From: CAVVEQ01 sp963747315
Lineage (GTDB): Bacteria > Chloroflexota > Anaerolineae > Anaerolineales > Anaerolineaceae
DNA length: 64,000 nucleotides
Direction of reading: 5' to 3'
Assembly: GCA_963747315.1 (NCBI GenBank)
Contig: CAVVEQ010000006.1
Location: 496,001 to 560,000 of the forward strand
The position numbers were made by a program, and so were the translations under genes. Below the pieces are notes generated by a model, which was given only the letters and a program-made list of their open reading frames with translations, had not been told where the DNA came from and did no database searches. This document shows positions 28,752 through 37,889 of this stretch, piece after piece. Within the stretch, counting starts at the first letter, position 1, and every line of letters starts with the position of its first letter.

Positions 28752-30485
28752 ATGGCTAAAAACTCTTTAATGATGTTCGCAAGGAATAACTTTCTGTTTG
28801 TTTTATTTTATTTTGTGCTGAGTATATTTTACGGCGTGGTGGCAGGCACAGCGATCCTCGGATTCCTTCGGATTTACAACCAACCGATCATAATTCTTTT
28901 AACCGCTACGCTAACGGTTTTGATCCTCTGGCTGTTGATCAATGAATGTATTCGGGAAAATCCAGGGGGAAGGGTTATCGAAAAACAGCCCATTCGCGGA
29001 CCGAATGCTGTTCTGGCAATTACAGGTGGATTGTTATTTTTTTTCCTGGTTTTACTCCCTCTTTTCCGCTGGCCATATTCTCCAATTTCCAGTCAATTGA
29101 CCTGGGATGCCGGGTTGTATCATTTCCCAAAGGCAGTAGAAATGATCTCCACCGGCTCCTCCTGGGATCTTTCGATCGCCTATGGGGAATATCCCTTTGG
29201 GTATGAGTCGCTGATTGCTTTTGCGCTTGTACTCAACAATGCGGGATTCCTGATAGGTTCCACTCATGCCTTGATCGCATTGTTCCTGTTCCTTGTCCTA
29301 GTTCTGATCCTGGATTCACGGCTAAAAATGCCATTAGGGATAATAATCTTCCTCACAAGTATCCTGTTTATTAGTTTCCAGCTTTTTCCAAATTTTGATA
29401 GCAATATATGGGGAATATTATGGTCACAGATCACGCTCATTGGGAAAAACGACCTTTTTCTGGCAGCTTCCTTGCTGGGGGTTTTCTACTTTACCCCGAG
29501 ATCGGTTAAAAGCCCTAACCTTCCATTGGGTCTCGCGGTTGCTTCCATGCTTGCGCTAAGTATTAAACCCACCTCTGGGTTGGTGATCCTTTTTGCGTGG
29601 ATGATCTATTTCATCATGGCCGCAAAATCAGGAAAGCTCAAGGAGCAGAAAAATCGGATCCTTCTCTCCTTCCTTCTCATTGTCCCCGGGGGATTATGGA
29701 CGATTCGCAATTTCCTTACCCAGGGCGCAATTTTTAGTACGGAAGTCTTAAGTCTTTCGGATTGGAGCATCGCCAATAATCTATTAAATCCCTTTTTCTA
29801 TAATTTTATTCCTCAGCATCTTTATTTCTCACTTGCAATCTTTGTCCTGGCAGCTCTTTTCTCCATCCGCGGGATCACCCGCTGGCTGGATATTCTTTTT
29901 GGCCTGATTTTTCTAATGACCTTTTTTCTCTCTCCTGCATCCGGTTTCTTCGGATCAACTCTGGAAAGAACCCAGGTCGCCTGGAGGTTTTCTGTCGCCT
30001 TTCTTATCCTGCTATATATTCTATTAATGGAGATTTTCGATCATTTTGCTGCCCCATTGCTCGGGAATATCCAAAGCGGTCGGGGAATAAAGTGGATCAT
30101 TCCATCCTTTGCAATAATTATTTGCGCCTGGGGAATATGGAGCCAACGGGATCTGCTTCGATTTGAACCAAAAAGAGTCGTCCTGCTGAAGGATCAATTC
30201 GATCACCCTGTGGGTACCGGGGGGTATTACAGCGCTTACGATTACATCCAAAAGAATGTTCGTAACGCAACGGTGATCGTGGAAAATGGATTACCCTTTT
30301 TTCTTTATGATCCTGGATTCACAATCTCCGTCACTCGTTCGAAACCAGCAGACTATATTGTGTTTATAAAGTTCCCTGATAAGAATTTCGATGCGTTTGC
30401 TTCCCGGACTGGTACCCTCCAATGGGAGAAAGAATGGATCCTGGTATACGAGGATTCACAGGGAAGAGTGTATAAAAGAAAATAA
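28752..30485 (+). CDS. GT-C-like polytopic membrane protein
   Basis: The protein has about 577 residues and 11-13 helices. After the third helix comes a loop SQLTWDAGLYHFPKAVEM, where the Asp in TWDAGLYHF is in the place of the GT-C catalytic acid. A C-terminal non-membrane tail begins near FEPKRVVLLKDQF. It is likely a membrane glycosyltransferase using a polyprenyl-linked donor, but no GT family is clear. The start is uncertain: no good Shine-Dalgarno site precedes ATG at 28752, and the later ATGs at 28770 and 28773 are alternatives. Confidence 0.55.
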   Translation: MAKNSLMMFARNNFLFVLFYFVLSIFYGVVAGTAILGFLRIYNQPIIILLTATLTVLILWLLINECIRENPGGRVIEKQPIRGPNAVLAITGGLLFFFLVLLPLFRWPYSPISSQLTWDAGLYHFPKAVEMISTGSSWDLSIAYGEYPFGYESLIAFALVLNNAGFLIGSTHALIALFLFLVLVLILDSRLKMPLGIIIFLTSILFISFQLFPNFDSNIWGILWSQITLIGKNDLFLAASLLGVFYFTPRSVKSPNLPLGLAVASMLALSIKPTSGLVILFAWMIYFIMAAKSGKLKEQKNRILLSFLLIVPGGLWTIRNFLTQGAIFSTEVLSLSDWSIANNLLNPFFYNFIPQHLYFSLAIFVLAALFSIRGITRWLDILFGLIFLMTFFLSPASGFFGSTLERTQVAWRFSVAFLILLYILLMEIFDHFAAPLLGNIQSGRGIKWIIPSFAIIICAWGIWSQRDLLRFEPKRVVLLKDQFDHPVGTGGYYSAYDYIQKNVRNATVIVENGLPFFLYDPGFTISVTRSKPADYIVFIKFPDKNFDAFASRTGTLQWEKEWILVYEDSQGRVYKRK

Positions 30486-30737
30486 ACCCGGGATCCGCAA
30501 AAAAATGGTTCTGTAACCCGAATCAATGGATTTCCTTACGAGAAGATAAATATACCAGGAAGCACATCACGGCGAATCCGAGCAGGACAAAACCACCTAG
30601 TGTAATCAATTACTCAATCCAATAATAAATCTATGATCATAATTTCTATGGCTATCCGTCACCCCACATTTCACGTTCTGAGGAAGGAATTCCAGGTATC
30701 TCATCTATTAAACCGATGGATGGATGACATTCCTCCC
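30486..30737. other. intergenic region with a possible very small membrane ORF
   Basis: This stretch of about 250 bases lies between the GT-C-like gene and the broken SDR. On the minus strand a TTG-started frame of 28 codons near 30530-30615 encodes GGFVLLGFAVMCFLVYLSSR, a single hydrophobic helix followed by charged residues. No ribosome site is convincing. I see nothing else. Confidence 0.25.
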
Positions 30738-31554
30738 TTAGGCAGGAAGGCATGATCGATTTCATCAGGTTGTAAATGATCTTTGTCGCGCGTTTTGGCA
30801 TGAGTCGGACGAAAATGTCCATCGTTTTACTGTCGCTGCCGATGAAACATGATACGCGTTCTTTTCGATCCCGTTAAGAATCGACTCCGCAGCTACCTGG
30901 GGACTGGTCATTTTGATCTTGCTTGTCTCCGCTGTTTCACCCCCGGGGGTGGTCACTCCGGAATTTGCGGCGATGTTCGTTCCGATCGCCCCGGGGAAAA
31001 CCGCGGTGATCTTAACGTTCGTATCCAGCAGCTCGGAATACGAGTCCTTCGGTGAAGAGCTTCACCGCTGCCTTCGAGGCACCGTAGATCGTCTGCCCCG
31101 GGGACAGGCAGGAATCCGCCCATGGACTGGAAACGTTGACTCAATGTGCCCCTCCGGGCGGGTCTAAAAGGAGCGGCAGGAAAGTCTTGGTCATGTTGAC
31201 CGTGCCGTAAAAATTGACGTTCAGCACCCTGTCGATATCTCCGAAGGTCAGGTCTTTCACCAGCACAAAGCGTTGGATGATCCCGGCGCAATTGATCAGT
31301 CCATCTACAACTCCGTGAGCAGCGATGATCTTTTCAGGCAACGCGGTCACAGCTGTCCGGTCGGTGATATTGACCACGTGGGTGGAGATTCTGGACTTCA
31401 GCTCGCCTGCCAGGCTGACGGTTTCCTGCAGCCCTTCTTCGCGGATATCAATGGCGGCCGCTCTAGCGCCTATTTTCAAGAATTGGAGCACCAGTTCGCG
31501 AGCGATACCATTTCCGCCACCGGTCACCACAAACACTTTGCCTAGTATGTTCAT
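30738..31554 (-). pseudogene. short-chain dehydrogenase/reductase, multiply frameshifted
   Basis: The N-terminal 137 residues are an intact Rossmann half: VFVVTGGGNGIARELV for the cofactor loop and LINCAG for the conserved NNAG position. After about 31150 the frame changes several times, yet the DNA still encodes IYGASKAAVKLFTEG, which contains the catalytic Tyr and Lys, and a C-terminal PKRATKIIYNLMKS in another frame. At least four changes are needed to restore a protein of about 270 residues. The gene is probably decayed, or its sequence is poor here. ATG at 31554 has AAGGCG upstream. Confidence 0.75.
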
Positions 31555-31698
31555 GAGCGCCTTCCTATTCCTGCATCGAATCGGCGAATTCGGATGTTAT
31601 TACTCACAATAGCACGCGGAGACAGGGAATTACAATCGTTTTTGATTAGGAATACTTTAGACTATTAGGAGAGGTCTGACGATATGGTCCCCACCGGT

Positions 31699-32101
31699 TT
31701 ATTTTTCCATCGCGTCAGGCTGGACCAGATTGATCAAATTCCCGCAGGTATCTTCAAAAAGGGTACTGATGATTACTCCGTCGTTCTGCGGTGCACCGCG
31801 GAATACGACGCCCTTGGACTTCAATTCGGTGTAGTCCTTTTGGATATCGAGGCTGATCAGAGCGGTGGCAGGGATTCCGGCATCAAACAGGGCTTTTTGA
31901 TACACTCGCTGCCGGAGGAAACCTCACTGGCTCGAGCACCAGTTCCACCCCTTCGACGCCATCCGGGGAAACAACGATCAGCCAGCGGTCCTCCGCCGAG
32001 GGGGATATCCGCCATTTTTGTGAAACCAAGGACGCTGTGTATAAAACTGCAGCGCGGCTTCCTGGTCTAAGACGAACACGCTCGACGAATTAGATCTGCA
32101 T
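31699..32101 (-). pseudogene. VOC (glyoxalase/dioxygenase-like) protein, frameshifted
   Basis: Frames join into a protein of about 130 residues. Start: ATG at 32101 with GGAGGATGAT before it. The N-terminal VFVLDQEAALQFYT segment and the C-terminal GVIISTLFEDTCGNLINLVQ segment match the two beta-alpha-beta modules of glyoxalase/bleomycin-resistance/dioxygenase proteins; Glu in FEDTCGN is a usual metal ligand. At least three frame changes separate them, near 32090, 32040 and 31975. The neighbouring SDR is also broken. Confidence 0.7.
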
Positions 32102-32293
32102 ATCATCCTCCATGGAACTATCGTGACAACGCTAAACAGCGCGATTAAATAGGCAAGAGTACATTCCATCATAATCCCAATTTTGACGTCCAAGAGAATT
32201 ATTTAATGATAAGGGAAATCAGTGAACATATAACGCACTCATCCCGTTTTATCAATCCCGTAATTGTCTGTTCACCTGACAGGGTTATGTCGT

Positions 32294-32854
32294 TTATGGG
32301 ATTTCATCCTTGATTTTGATCATCACTTCATTGCGAGCCAGGAACCCGGGAATCCAGGGTGGGTTATATCCCGCAATCACAAAGTCCCCTTCACCTTCCA
32401 GATTATTATCTGCCATCCACTCCCGCAATCGGTTCTTATTCTTTTCGATATTTCCCTGGTTGAAAAAACCGGAAAAACGAATCGCTGCCATTCTGTGAGT
32501 GGGAACCGAATCAAACCGGATCCTTCCATCTCGCGGTGCTGGAAGGCTTTCCAGGGTGTATGCGGAGGGCATGACAAACGCCACAGTAAATTCATCTCCA
32601 CCTTTCACCGTGACCGGGGTGGTCATGGCGATCTTTTCAGATTGGTTCACCTTTACCGGGGTGGTCATATCCACTTTCTGCTGAGTGGTGTTATTTCCAA
32701 AAATATACCCGGCGAGAATATCGAAACCCGCCTCCATCGCACTCTTATAATTCGTTCCCTGAACGATCGCTTCCGCCTGGATATATCCGGAGTATTCGCG
32801 GATTTCAATTCGGTTTTCCATGCTGACAACAACATATTTCGGGGATTCGGTCAT
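32294..32854 (-). CDS. SOUL family haem-binding protein
   Basis: The protein has 186 residues. Family features are the opening YVVVSMENRIEIREYSGYIQ, the repeated KVDMTTPVKV and KIAMTTPVTV segments, and VMPSAYTLESLPAPRDGRI. SOUL proteins bind haem in some organisms; the bacterial role is not established. It is complete, with GGAGAT upstream of the ATG. No neighbour suggests a pathway. Confidence 0.9.
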   Translation of the reverse strand: MTESPKYVVVSMENRIEIREYSGYIQAEAIVQGTNYKSAMEAGFDILAGYIFGNNTTQQKVDMTTPVKVNQSEKIAMTTPVTVKGGDEFTVAFVMPSAYTLESLPAPRDGRIRFDSVPTHRMAAIRFSGFFNQGNIEKNKNRLREWMADNNLEGEGDFVIAGYNPPWIPGFLARNEVMIKIKDEIP

Positions 32855-33213
32855 TTTTAATCTCCATTCAACTCAACCATACTACAATGGTTATACGATT
32901 TCCATCAATACGTTGTACATTGGTTTTTCCTGGTGAGTATTTCCAATAATCCAAAGAGAGCGTTATCGACTATGAAATTATAAAATCCGGAAAGCTGGAA
33001 CTATGTTTTTGATTATCTTGTTATATAATTTCCCGCCAGATCAAATAAACAACATCTGAAATGCTGACCCATTAATAAAACCGATGGGGGGATGATAATT
33101 GTTTCATCCGTAATAAATCATTGATTAATTTTGGCAGAATCTGAATTTAATTTCCATTTCTTTACCAAACAAATCCTTTGATTGGGTATTGAAAATTTTT
33201 TTTAGGAGTGAGT
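32855..33213. other. AT-rich intergenic region between divergent genes
   Basis: This region of about 360 bases separates the SOUL gene from the membrane-protein gene. It is AT-rich and has a TATAAT at 33024-33029 without a matching -35. No gene, hairpin or repeat was seen. Confidence 0.35.
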
Positions 33214-33928
33214 ATGTCAGAACAGTCGCGTGTATGGATGGAAGTGATCTTTAATATCACTTACCTCGTGGTGGTATGGACCCTCGTTATTCTGATGATC
33301 GTGCGGCGAAACCGGGTTGCCCCGGAGAACCGTGCCCTGGCAACGCGCTTCACCTGGGCATTCGCTTTGCTTGCACTCGGGGATACCGGGCATGTTGGCT
33401 TCCGGGTTATTGCTTATCTGCTAGGCGGGCTGGAAGCCAACCCTATCCTGGTGGGTGCAGGCGCGTTTTCCACAGCGTTCACCGTGACGATCTTTTACAT
33501 GCTGATGGTGGATATATGGCGGCTGCGGTTTCCGGAAAACTTTTGGTTTCATTGGCTGGTTCCTGCTGGCTGCCGGAGCTGTCCGACTGGTCATTCTTCT
33601 GTTCCCTCAAAATGCCTGGGGGCAGGTAGTCGCCCCCTATGATTGGAGCCTGCTGCGTAACAGCTTGCTGGTCATCCAGGGAGTGGGTGTTACCTTTCTG
33701 ATCCTGCGGGATGCCATCAGAACCCACGACCGTGCTTTTACCTGGATTGGTGCCATGATTGTGCTCTCTTTCGCTTTTTACGCCCCGGTTATTCTCTGGG
33801 TTCAGTGGGTTCCACTGCTGGGCATGCTCATGATCCCAAAGACATGCGCCTACCTGGCGATAGCTTTTATCGCCTATTTTGAGCTCTTCCGTCCAAAGGG
33901 TTCGAAATCTCTGGAACCCGGCGGATAG
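33214..33928 (+). CDS. polytopic membrane protein, unknown function, frameshifted
   Basis: Two frames combine into a protein of about 238 residues with seven hydrophobic segments, broken near 33550-33570. The first half (MSEQSRVWMEVIFNITYLVV) has six to seven basic residues after the first helix. The second half continues as LLAAGAVRLVILLFPQ and ends EPGG. The helix pattern resembles small bacterial 7-TM proteins, but no family is assigned. AGGAG lies just before ATG at 33214. Confidence 0.6.
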
Positions 33929-34036
33929 GGTACTCCACCGGTTCTAACCTTCTACAACCGAACTCTAAGAGAAGTAAACAGGATAAACTGAGGTTGTAGA
34001 GATACTGATTTGCTTTAAGTAAACGGATAGGAACTG

Positions 34037-34435
34037 ATGGATACATTCGAAAAGCTGGAAAAACAACAATACATCAATATTGAGACCTTTAGGAAGAGCG
34101 GGGAGGGCGTTCGCACACCAGTCTGGTTTGTCCGCGAAGGCGGGGCGGTTTATATTTACACCATAGCCGATTCAGGTAAGGTCAAACGCATCCGCCGGGA
34201 GCCGCGCGTGAACATCGCACCCTGCAAAATGGACGGCACCCCCATCGGGGAGTGGTTTCCCGCGCTTGCCCGGGAGTTACCCGATGAGGATACCGGTAGC
34301 AGGGTGGATAAACTTATGAATAAGAAATACGGTTTGATGAAAAAGCTTTTCGGGCTTTCCGGTGGAATGCGAAAACAAAAGCACACGGTGCTGGAGATCC
34401 GCCTGGGAGAGTATCCCTCTCCGGCGATTTCGTAA
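34037..34435 (+). CDS. PPOX class F420-dependent oxidoreductase-like protein
   Basis: The protein has 132 residues in a split-barrel fold. RKSGEGVRTPVWFVREGGAV is the classic flavin/deazaflavin-binding stretch, followed by YTIADSGKVKRIRREPRV and a C-terminal VLEIRLG strand. Members of this group bind F420 or FMN and reduce diverse substrates or scavenge oxidants. F420 is known in Actinobacteria and Chloroflexota, so the assignment fits the inferred host, but the cofactor is not proven. The gene is on its own, convergent with purB. Confidence 0.8.
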   Translation: MDTFEKLEKQQYINIETFRKSGEGVRTPVWFVREGGAVYIYTIADSGKVKRIRREPRVNIAPCKMDGTPIGEWFPALARELPDEDTGSRVDKLMNKKYGLMKKLFGLSGGMRKQKHTVLEIRLGEYPSPAIS

Positions 34436-34453
34436 TAAATTCCAATTCAAGGA

Positions 34454-35848
34454 TTATTTCTCTGTGGTCAGGGAGCGAATTTCCGCCGCAACCCCCAGCG
34501 CTCGCTTCTTAGCGATGCCGAAATAAGCGCCTGGTTTCAACAACTCGCGAATTTCCCCATCTGTTAGGTATTGTCCGATCACGGTATCCGCGCAGATCAG
34601 CTCCTCCAGCGGATTGGGGTTACCTTTTTCAACTTCCCCCCAGGCTGCCAGGCTGTGCCCCCGCAGGATCTCGTGCATTTTCTGCCTGTCCGCTCCCTTG
34701 CGGGTTGCGCAGGTCAGCAGCCTTTCGATCCCGGCAAAAGGACTATAAATATTGATCGTGTGCTGGATGGCTTCCTCTCGGATCGTCAGTCCCTCCACGA
34801 TCCTGTCCGTGCACGTGACCATTTCATCCAGTGCCAGGAAAGCCTCGGGAAGAATGGTCCGCCGGTTGGCAGAGTCGTCCAGCGTTCTCTCCAGCACCGA
34901 TCCGGCGGCATTCTGCCAGGCGATCTGCGGCAGAACCGAGACATACCTGGCAAGCGAGTCGATCTTTTCCGCCTCCACCGGGTTGCGTTTAAATGGCATG
35001 GCCGAAGAACCCACCTGGCGCTCCCCGAATGGTTCGCTGAGCTCCCCGATCGGCTGGGATTGCAGGAAGCGCACATCCAGGGCAAACTTAGCGAGGCAGC
35101 CCGCCAGGCTGGCAAGCGTGGAAAGAACCTGGTAATCCTGCCGGCGCGGGTAGGTCTGCGTGGCGACCGGGAAGAAAGGCAGTCCGATCATCGCGCTGAT
35201 TCGGCCTTCGAATTCCTCAAAATGGTCTTCTCCAAGCATTTCCACAAAAGCGGCTGCATTCCCGACCGCGCCTTTGAATCCCTTGCCCTTAAGGTCTGCC
35301 CGCAGTACCATCAAAGAGCGATATTCGGCAATCAGATCCTGGGCGATACCTGCCAGGCGATAGCCCAGGGTGGTCGGCTCGGCCGGCTGCAGGTGGGTGA
35401 AGGCCATCACCGGCAGGCTGGCTGTACGCTCGATCAATGGCTCGAAAACAGCAAGTAGGCTTAGAAGCCGTTCGGTTAGAATTTCGAGGGAATCACGGAT
35501 CTGCAGTGCGTCCGCGTTATCTTTGATATCCATCGAAGTGGCCCCCAGATGGATGATCCCCCCGCCGGTGGCGCATTGAGAGGCAAAGACTCGTAATTCA
35601 GAAACCAGATCGTGCTTCACCGAGGATTCGATCTCGAGTGATCTTTGCAGGTCGATCTCCCCAACGTGGTCTTTCAAATCCTCAACCTGTTCGCGGGTGA
35701 CCAGGTTCCAGGAGCTTTCCGCCTCAGCAAGCGCCACCCATAACCTGCGCCAGGTGAGACGTTTGTGCTCTTCGCTCCACAGCCGGCGCATTTCCGTGGA
35801 TCCATAGCGCCAGCTGAACGGGCTTTGGTAGTTTTGCGGATCAATCAT
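34454..35848 (-). CDS. purB: adenylosuccinate lyase
   Basis: The protein has 464 residues. The superfamily signature GSSAMPFKRNPVEAEKI is intact, along with GATSMDIKDNAD and FTHLQPAEPTTLGYR, which hold the catalytic His and substrate contacts. It splits adenylosuccinate to AMP and fumarate and also acts on SAICAR in purine synthesis. The start lies nine bases from the end of the hpt-purA gene and is followed by no other gene on this strand, so it is the second gene of the operon. PurA and PurB together convert IMP to AMP. Confidence 0.93.
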   Translation of the reverse strand: MIDPQNYQSPFSWRYGSTEMRRLWSEEHKRLTWRRLWVALAEAESSWNLVTREQVEDLKDHVGEIDLQRSLEIESSVKHDLVSELRVFASQCATGGGIIHLGATSMDIKDNADALQIRDSLEILTERLLSLLAVFEPLIERTASLPVMAFTHLQPAEPTTLGYRLAGIAQDLIAEYRSLMVLRADLKGKGFKGAVGNAAAFVEMLGEDHFEEFEGRISAMIGLPFFPVATQTYPRRQDYQVLSTLASLAGCLAKFALDVRFLQSQPIGELSEPFGERQVGSSAMPFKRNPVEAEKIDSLARYVSVLPQIAWQNAAGSVLERTLDDSANRRTILPEAFLALDEMVTCTDRIVEGLTIREEAIQHTINIYSPFAGIERLLTCATRKGADRQKMHEILRGHSLAAWGEVEKGNPNPLEELICADTVIGQYLTDGEIRELLKPGAYFGIAKKRALGVAAEIRSLTTEK

Positions 35849-35854
35849 TCGGAT

Positions 35855-37723
35855 TCATTTCCTTACGATCACCGCGGAACGTTCGGGACCCACGGAGATG
35901 TGGGTGACCGGGATTTCGCATGCTTTTTCGATGAAACGGATATACGCAACAGCCTCCCCCGGCAATTCCTTCCAATTCCGCATTGGGCGCAGGTCCTCCC
36001 GCCATCCGGAAAGGGTCTCATAAACAGGTTCGCATTTTTCTATCAATCCCGCCTCAACAGAGAAATCCTCCTGAGGGATGACGGTTCCTGCAAGGCGGTA
36101 ACCGGTGCAAACCAGGATCTCCTCCAACCCGGAAAGGACATCCAGTTTGGTGAGGAAGAGCTCGGTTGCGCCGTTGATCTCAACTGCGTATTTGAGCAGC
36201 ACCAGGTCCAGCCAACCCACCCGCCTGGGTCTGCCGGTAGTTGTGCCGAATTCATCCCACGGATTCGCACCTGTACCTCGAAGGAAGGTGGCGGTCTCGC
36301 CATCCAGCTCGGTGGGGAATGGTCCGCCCCCCACACGAGTTTGGAAAGCCTTGGCAATCCCCACTATGTGATCAACAGAGCGGATGCCTATCCCTAAACC
36401 GCTGAACACACCAGCGGCAGTGGTGCAGGAACTGGTCACGAAAGGGTAACTGCCCTGGTCCAGGTCCAGCAACGTTCCCTGCGCGCCTTCTGCCAGGATG
36501 GCTTGACCTTTATGGAGTGCATCCCGGATACGCGCGCCAACAGGGCGAATGAACGGGGCAAGGCTGGTCGCTTGCGCTATGAACTTATCTGCGAGTGTGC
36601 GTGTATCTTCAATAGGTTGATGATACAGCGCGGTTAATTGCTGGGTGGCTTCTTCAAAGTGGCTCCGAACCCGGTCGGAGAAAGAATTCAGGTCCAGCAG
36701 TTCCCCGCAGCGAAGCCCCTTGCGCGCGGTTTTATCCATATATGCCGGCCCAATGCCCCTGCCCGTTGTTCCGATCTGGGCCTTACCGAGCGCCGCCTCC
36801 CTGGCGCGGTCCAGCAGGCGGTGCGCGGGGGTGATCAGATGGGCGGCGTCGGAGATCCACAACCTTTCAGGGGTGATCGCAATGCCCGCCCTCCCGAGCA
36901 TTTCCATTTCCTCCAGGAGAGTGGACGGGTTGAGCACCACGCCGTTCCCCAGCACGCAGGTGGTGTGCGAGTGGATGATACCTGAGGGGATCAGGTGAAG
37001 CTTGAAAATCTCGCTCCCAACGGTGACCGTGTGCCCGGCGTTATCGCCCCCGTTATAGCGCGCGACGATATCCGCGTTTTCCGAAAGCAGGTCCACTACC
37101 CTGCCCTTGCCCTCATCCCCCCACTGCATCCCGACTACAATGGTAATGGGCATCTTTATTTGGATTCCTGGTATTTCTGCGAGGTCGACCGAGGCGATAT
37201 AGGGAAGGTTGCGGCCTTTTTCATCGATATCCAGCCCGTATCCGACCACGAAGTAATCCGGGATCTTGAACCCGTAATAATCTATCTTCAGGTCCACTTT
37301 GTGCCGCTCCTCCTTATCCAACAATGCGCAAACCTTCAAGCTGTGTGGTTTACGATCCAGAAGCAGCTTGGAAACAGTCTGAACGGTATACCCTGTGTCG
37401 ATGATATCGTCGACCAGGATCACATCCCATCCCTGGATATTGGTTTTATGGTCCAGGTCGATGCGCACAAAACCGCTCGATTCAGAACCAGAATAGGAGG
37501 AGACAGACATGAAGTCCATGTCCATTGGAAGGTGCACGTTGCGCATCAAATCGGTGATAAAGACTACACTGCCACGCAGGAGCCCAAGGAGAAGCAGGTT
37601 CTTCGAATCCTTATAATCGCTGGCGATCTGCCTGCCCAGGGCTGCCACCCGGTTCTTGATATCCTCCTCAGAAACGATGATCTTATCAATGAAGGGGTAT
37701 GGAAATTTTGGGGCTTGTTCCAT
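35855..37723 (-). CDS. apparent fusion of hypoxanthine phosphoribosyltransferase and adenylosuccinate synthetase
   Basis: The frame encodes 622 residues. Residues 1 to about 184 are Hpt, with the GLLRGS loop and the PRPP motif VILVDDIIDTGYT at 101-113. Residues 191-622 are PurA, with WGDEGKG at 201-207 and the GRGIGPAYMDKTARKGL stretch. Both parts are of full usual length. Hpt makes IMP from hypoxanthine and PurA starts its conversion to AMP; the purB gene follows. The linker holds an internal ATG (37153) at the natural PurA start. A TAA sits just before it in another frame, so a one-base sequencing error could have made the fusion. Confidence 0.85.
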   Translation of the reverse strand: MEQAPKFPYPFIDKIIVSEEDIKNRVAALGRQIASDYKDSKNLLLLGLLRGSVVFITDLMRNVHLPMDMDFMSVSSYSGSESSGFVRIDLDHKTNIQGWDVILVDDIIDTGYTVQTVSKLLLDRKPHSLKVCALLDKEERHKVDLKIDYYGFKIPDYFVVGYGLDIDEKGRNLPYIASVDLAEIPGIQIKMPITIVVGMQWGDEGKGRVVDLLSENADIVARYNGGDNAGHTVTVGSEIFKLHLIPSGIIHSHTTCVLGNGVVLNPSTLLEEMEMLGRAGIAITPERLWISDAAHLITPAHRLLDRAREAALGKAQIGTTGRGIGPAYMDKTARKGLRCGELLDLNSFSDRVRSHFEEATQQLTALYHQPIEDTRTLADKFIAQATSLAPFIRPVGARIRDALHKGQAILAEGAQGTLLDLDQGSYPFVTSSCTTAAGVFSGLGIGIRSVDHIVGIAKAFQTRVGGGPFPTELDGETATFLRGTGANPWDEFGTTTGRPRRVGWLDLVLLKYAVEINGATELFLTKLDVLSGLEEILVCTGYRLAGTVIPQEDFSVEAGLIEKCEPVYETLSGWREDLRPMRNWKELPGEAVAYIRFIEKACEIPVTHISVGPERSAVIVRK

Positions 37724-37889
37724 GACATTTATGCCTCAGTCGATCGGGATGGTAGGGTCGATTTCTGGAGGGAACCCAATTGATTGTACCAATGATTCCC
37801 CAACACTTGCAGGAATCACCCCCGCCCGTGTGAGCTTCAAGATCTCACATCAATCGGTCGGACTGATCAGTCCTTATAACAAAGATCGA

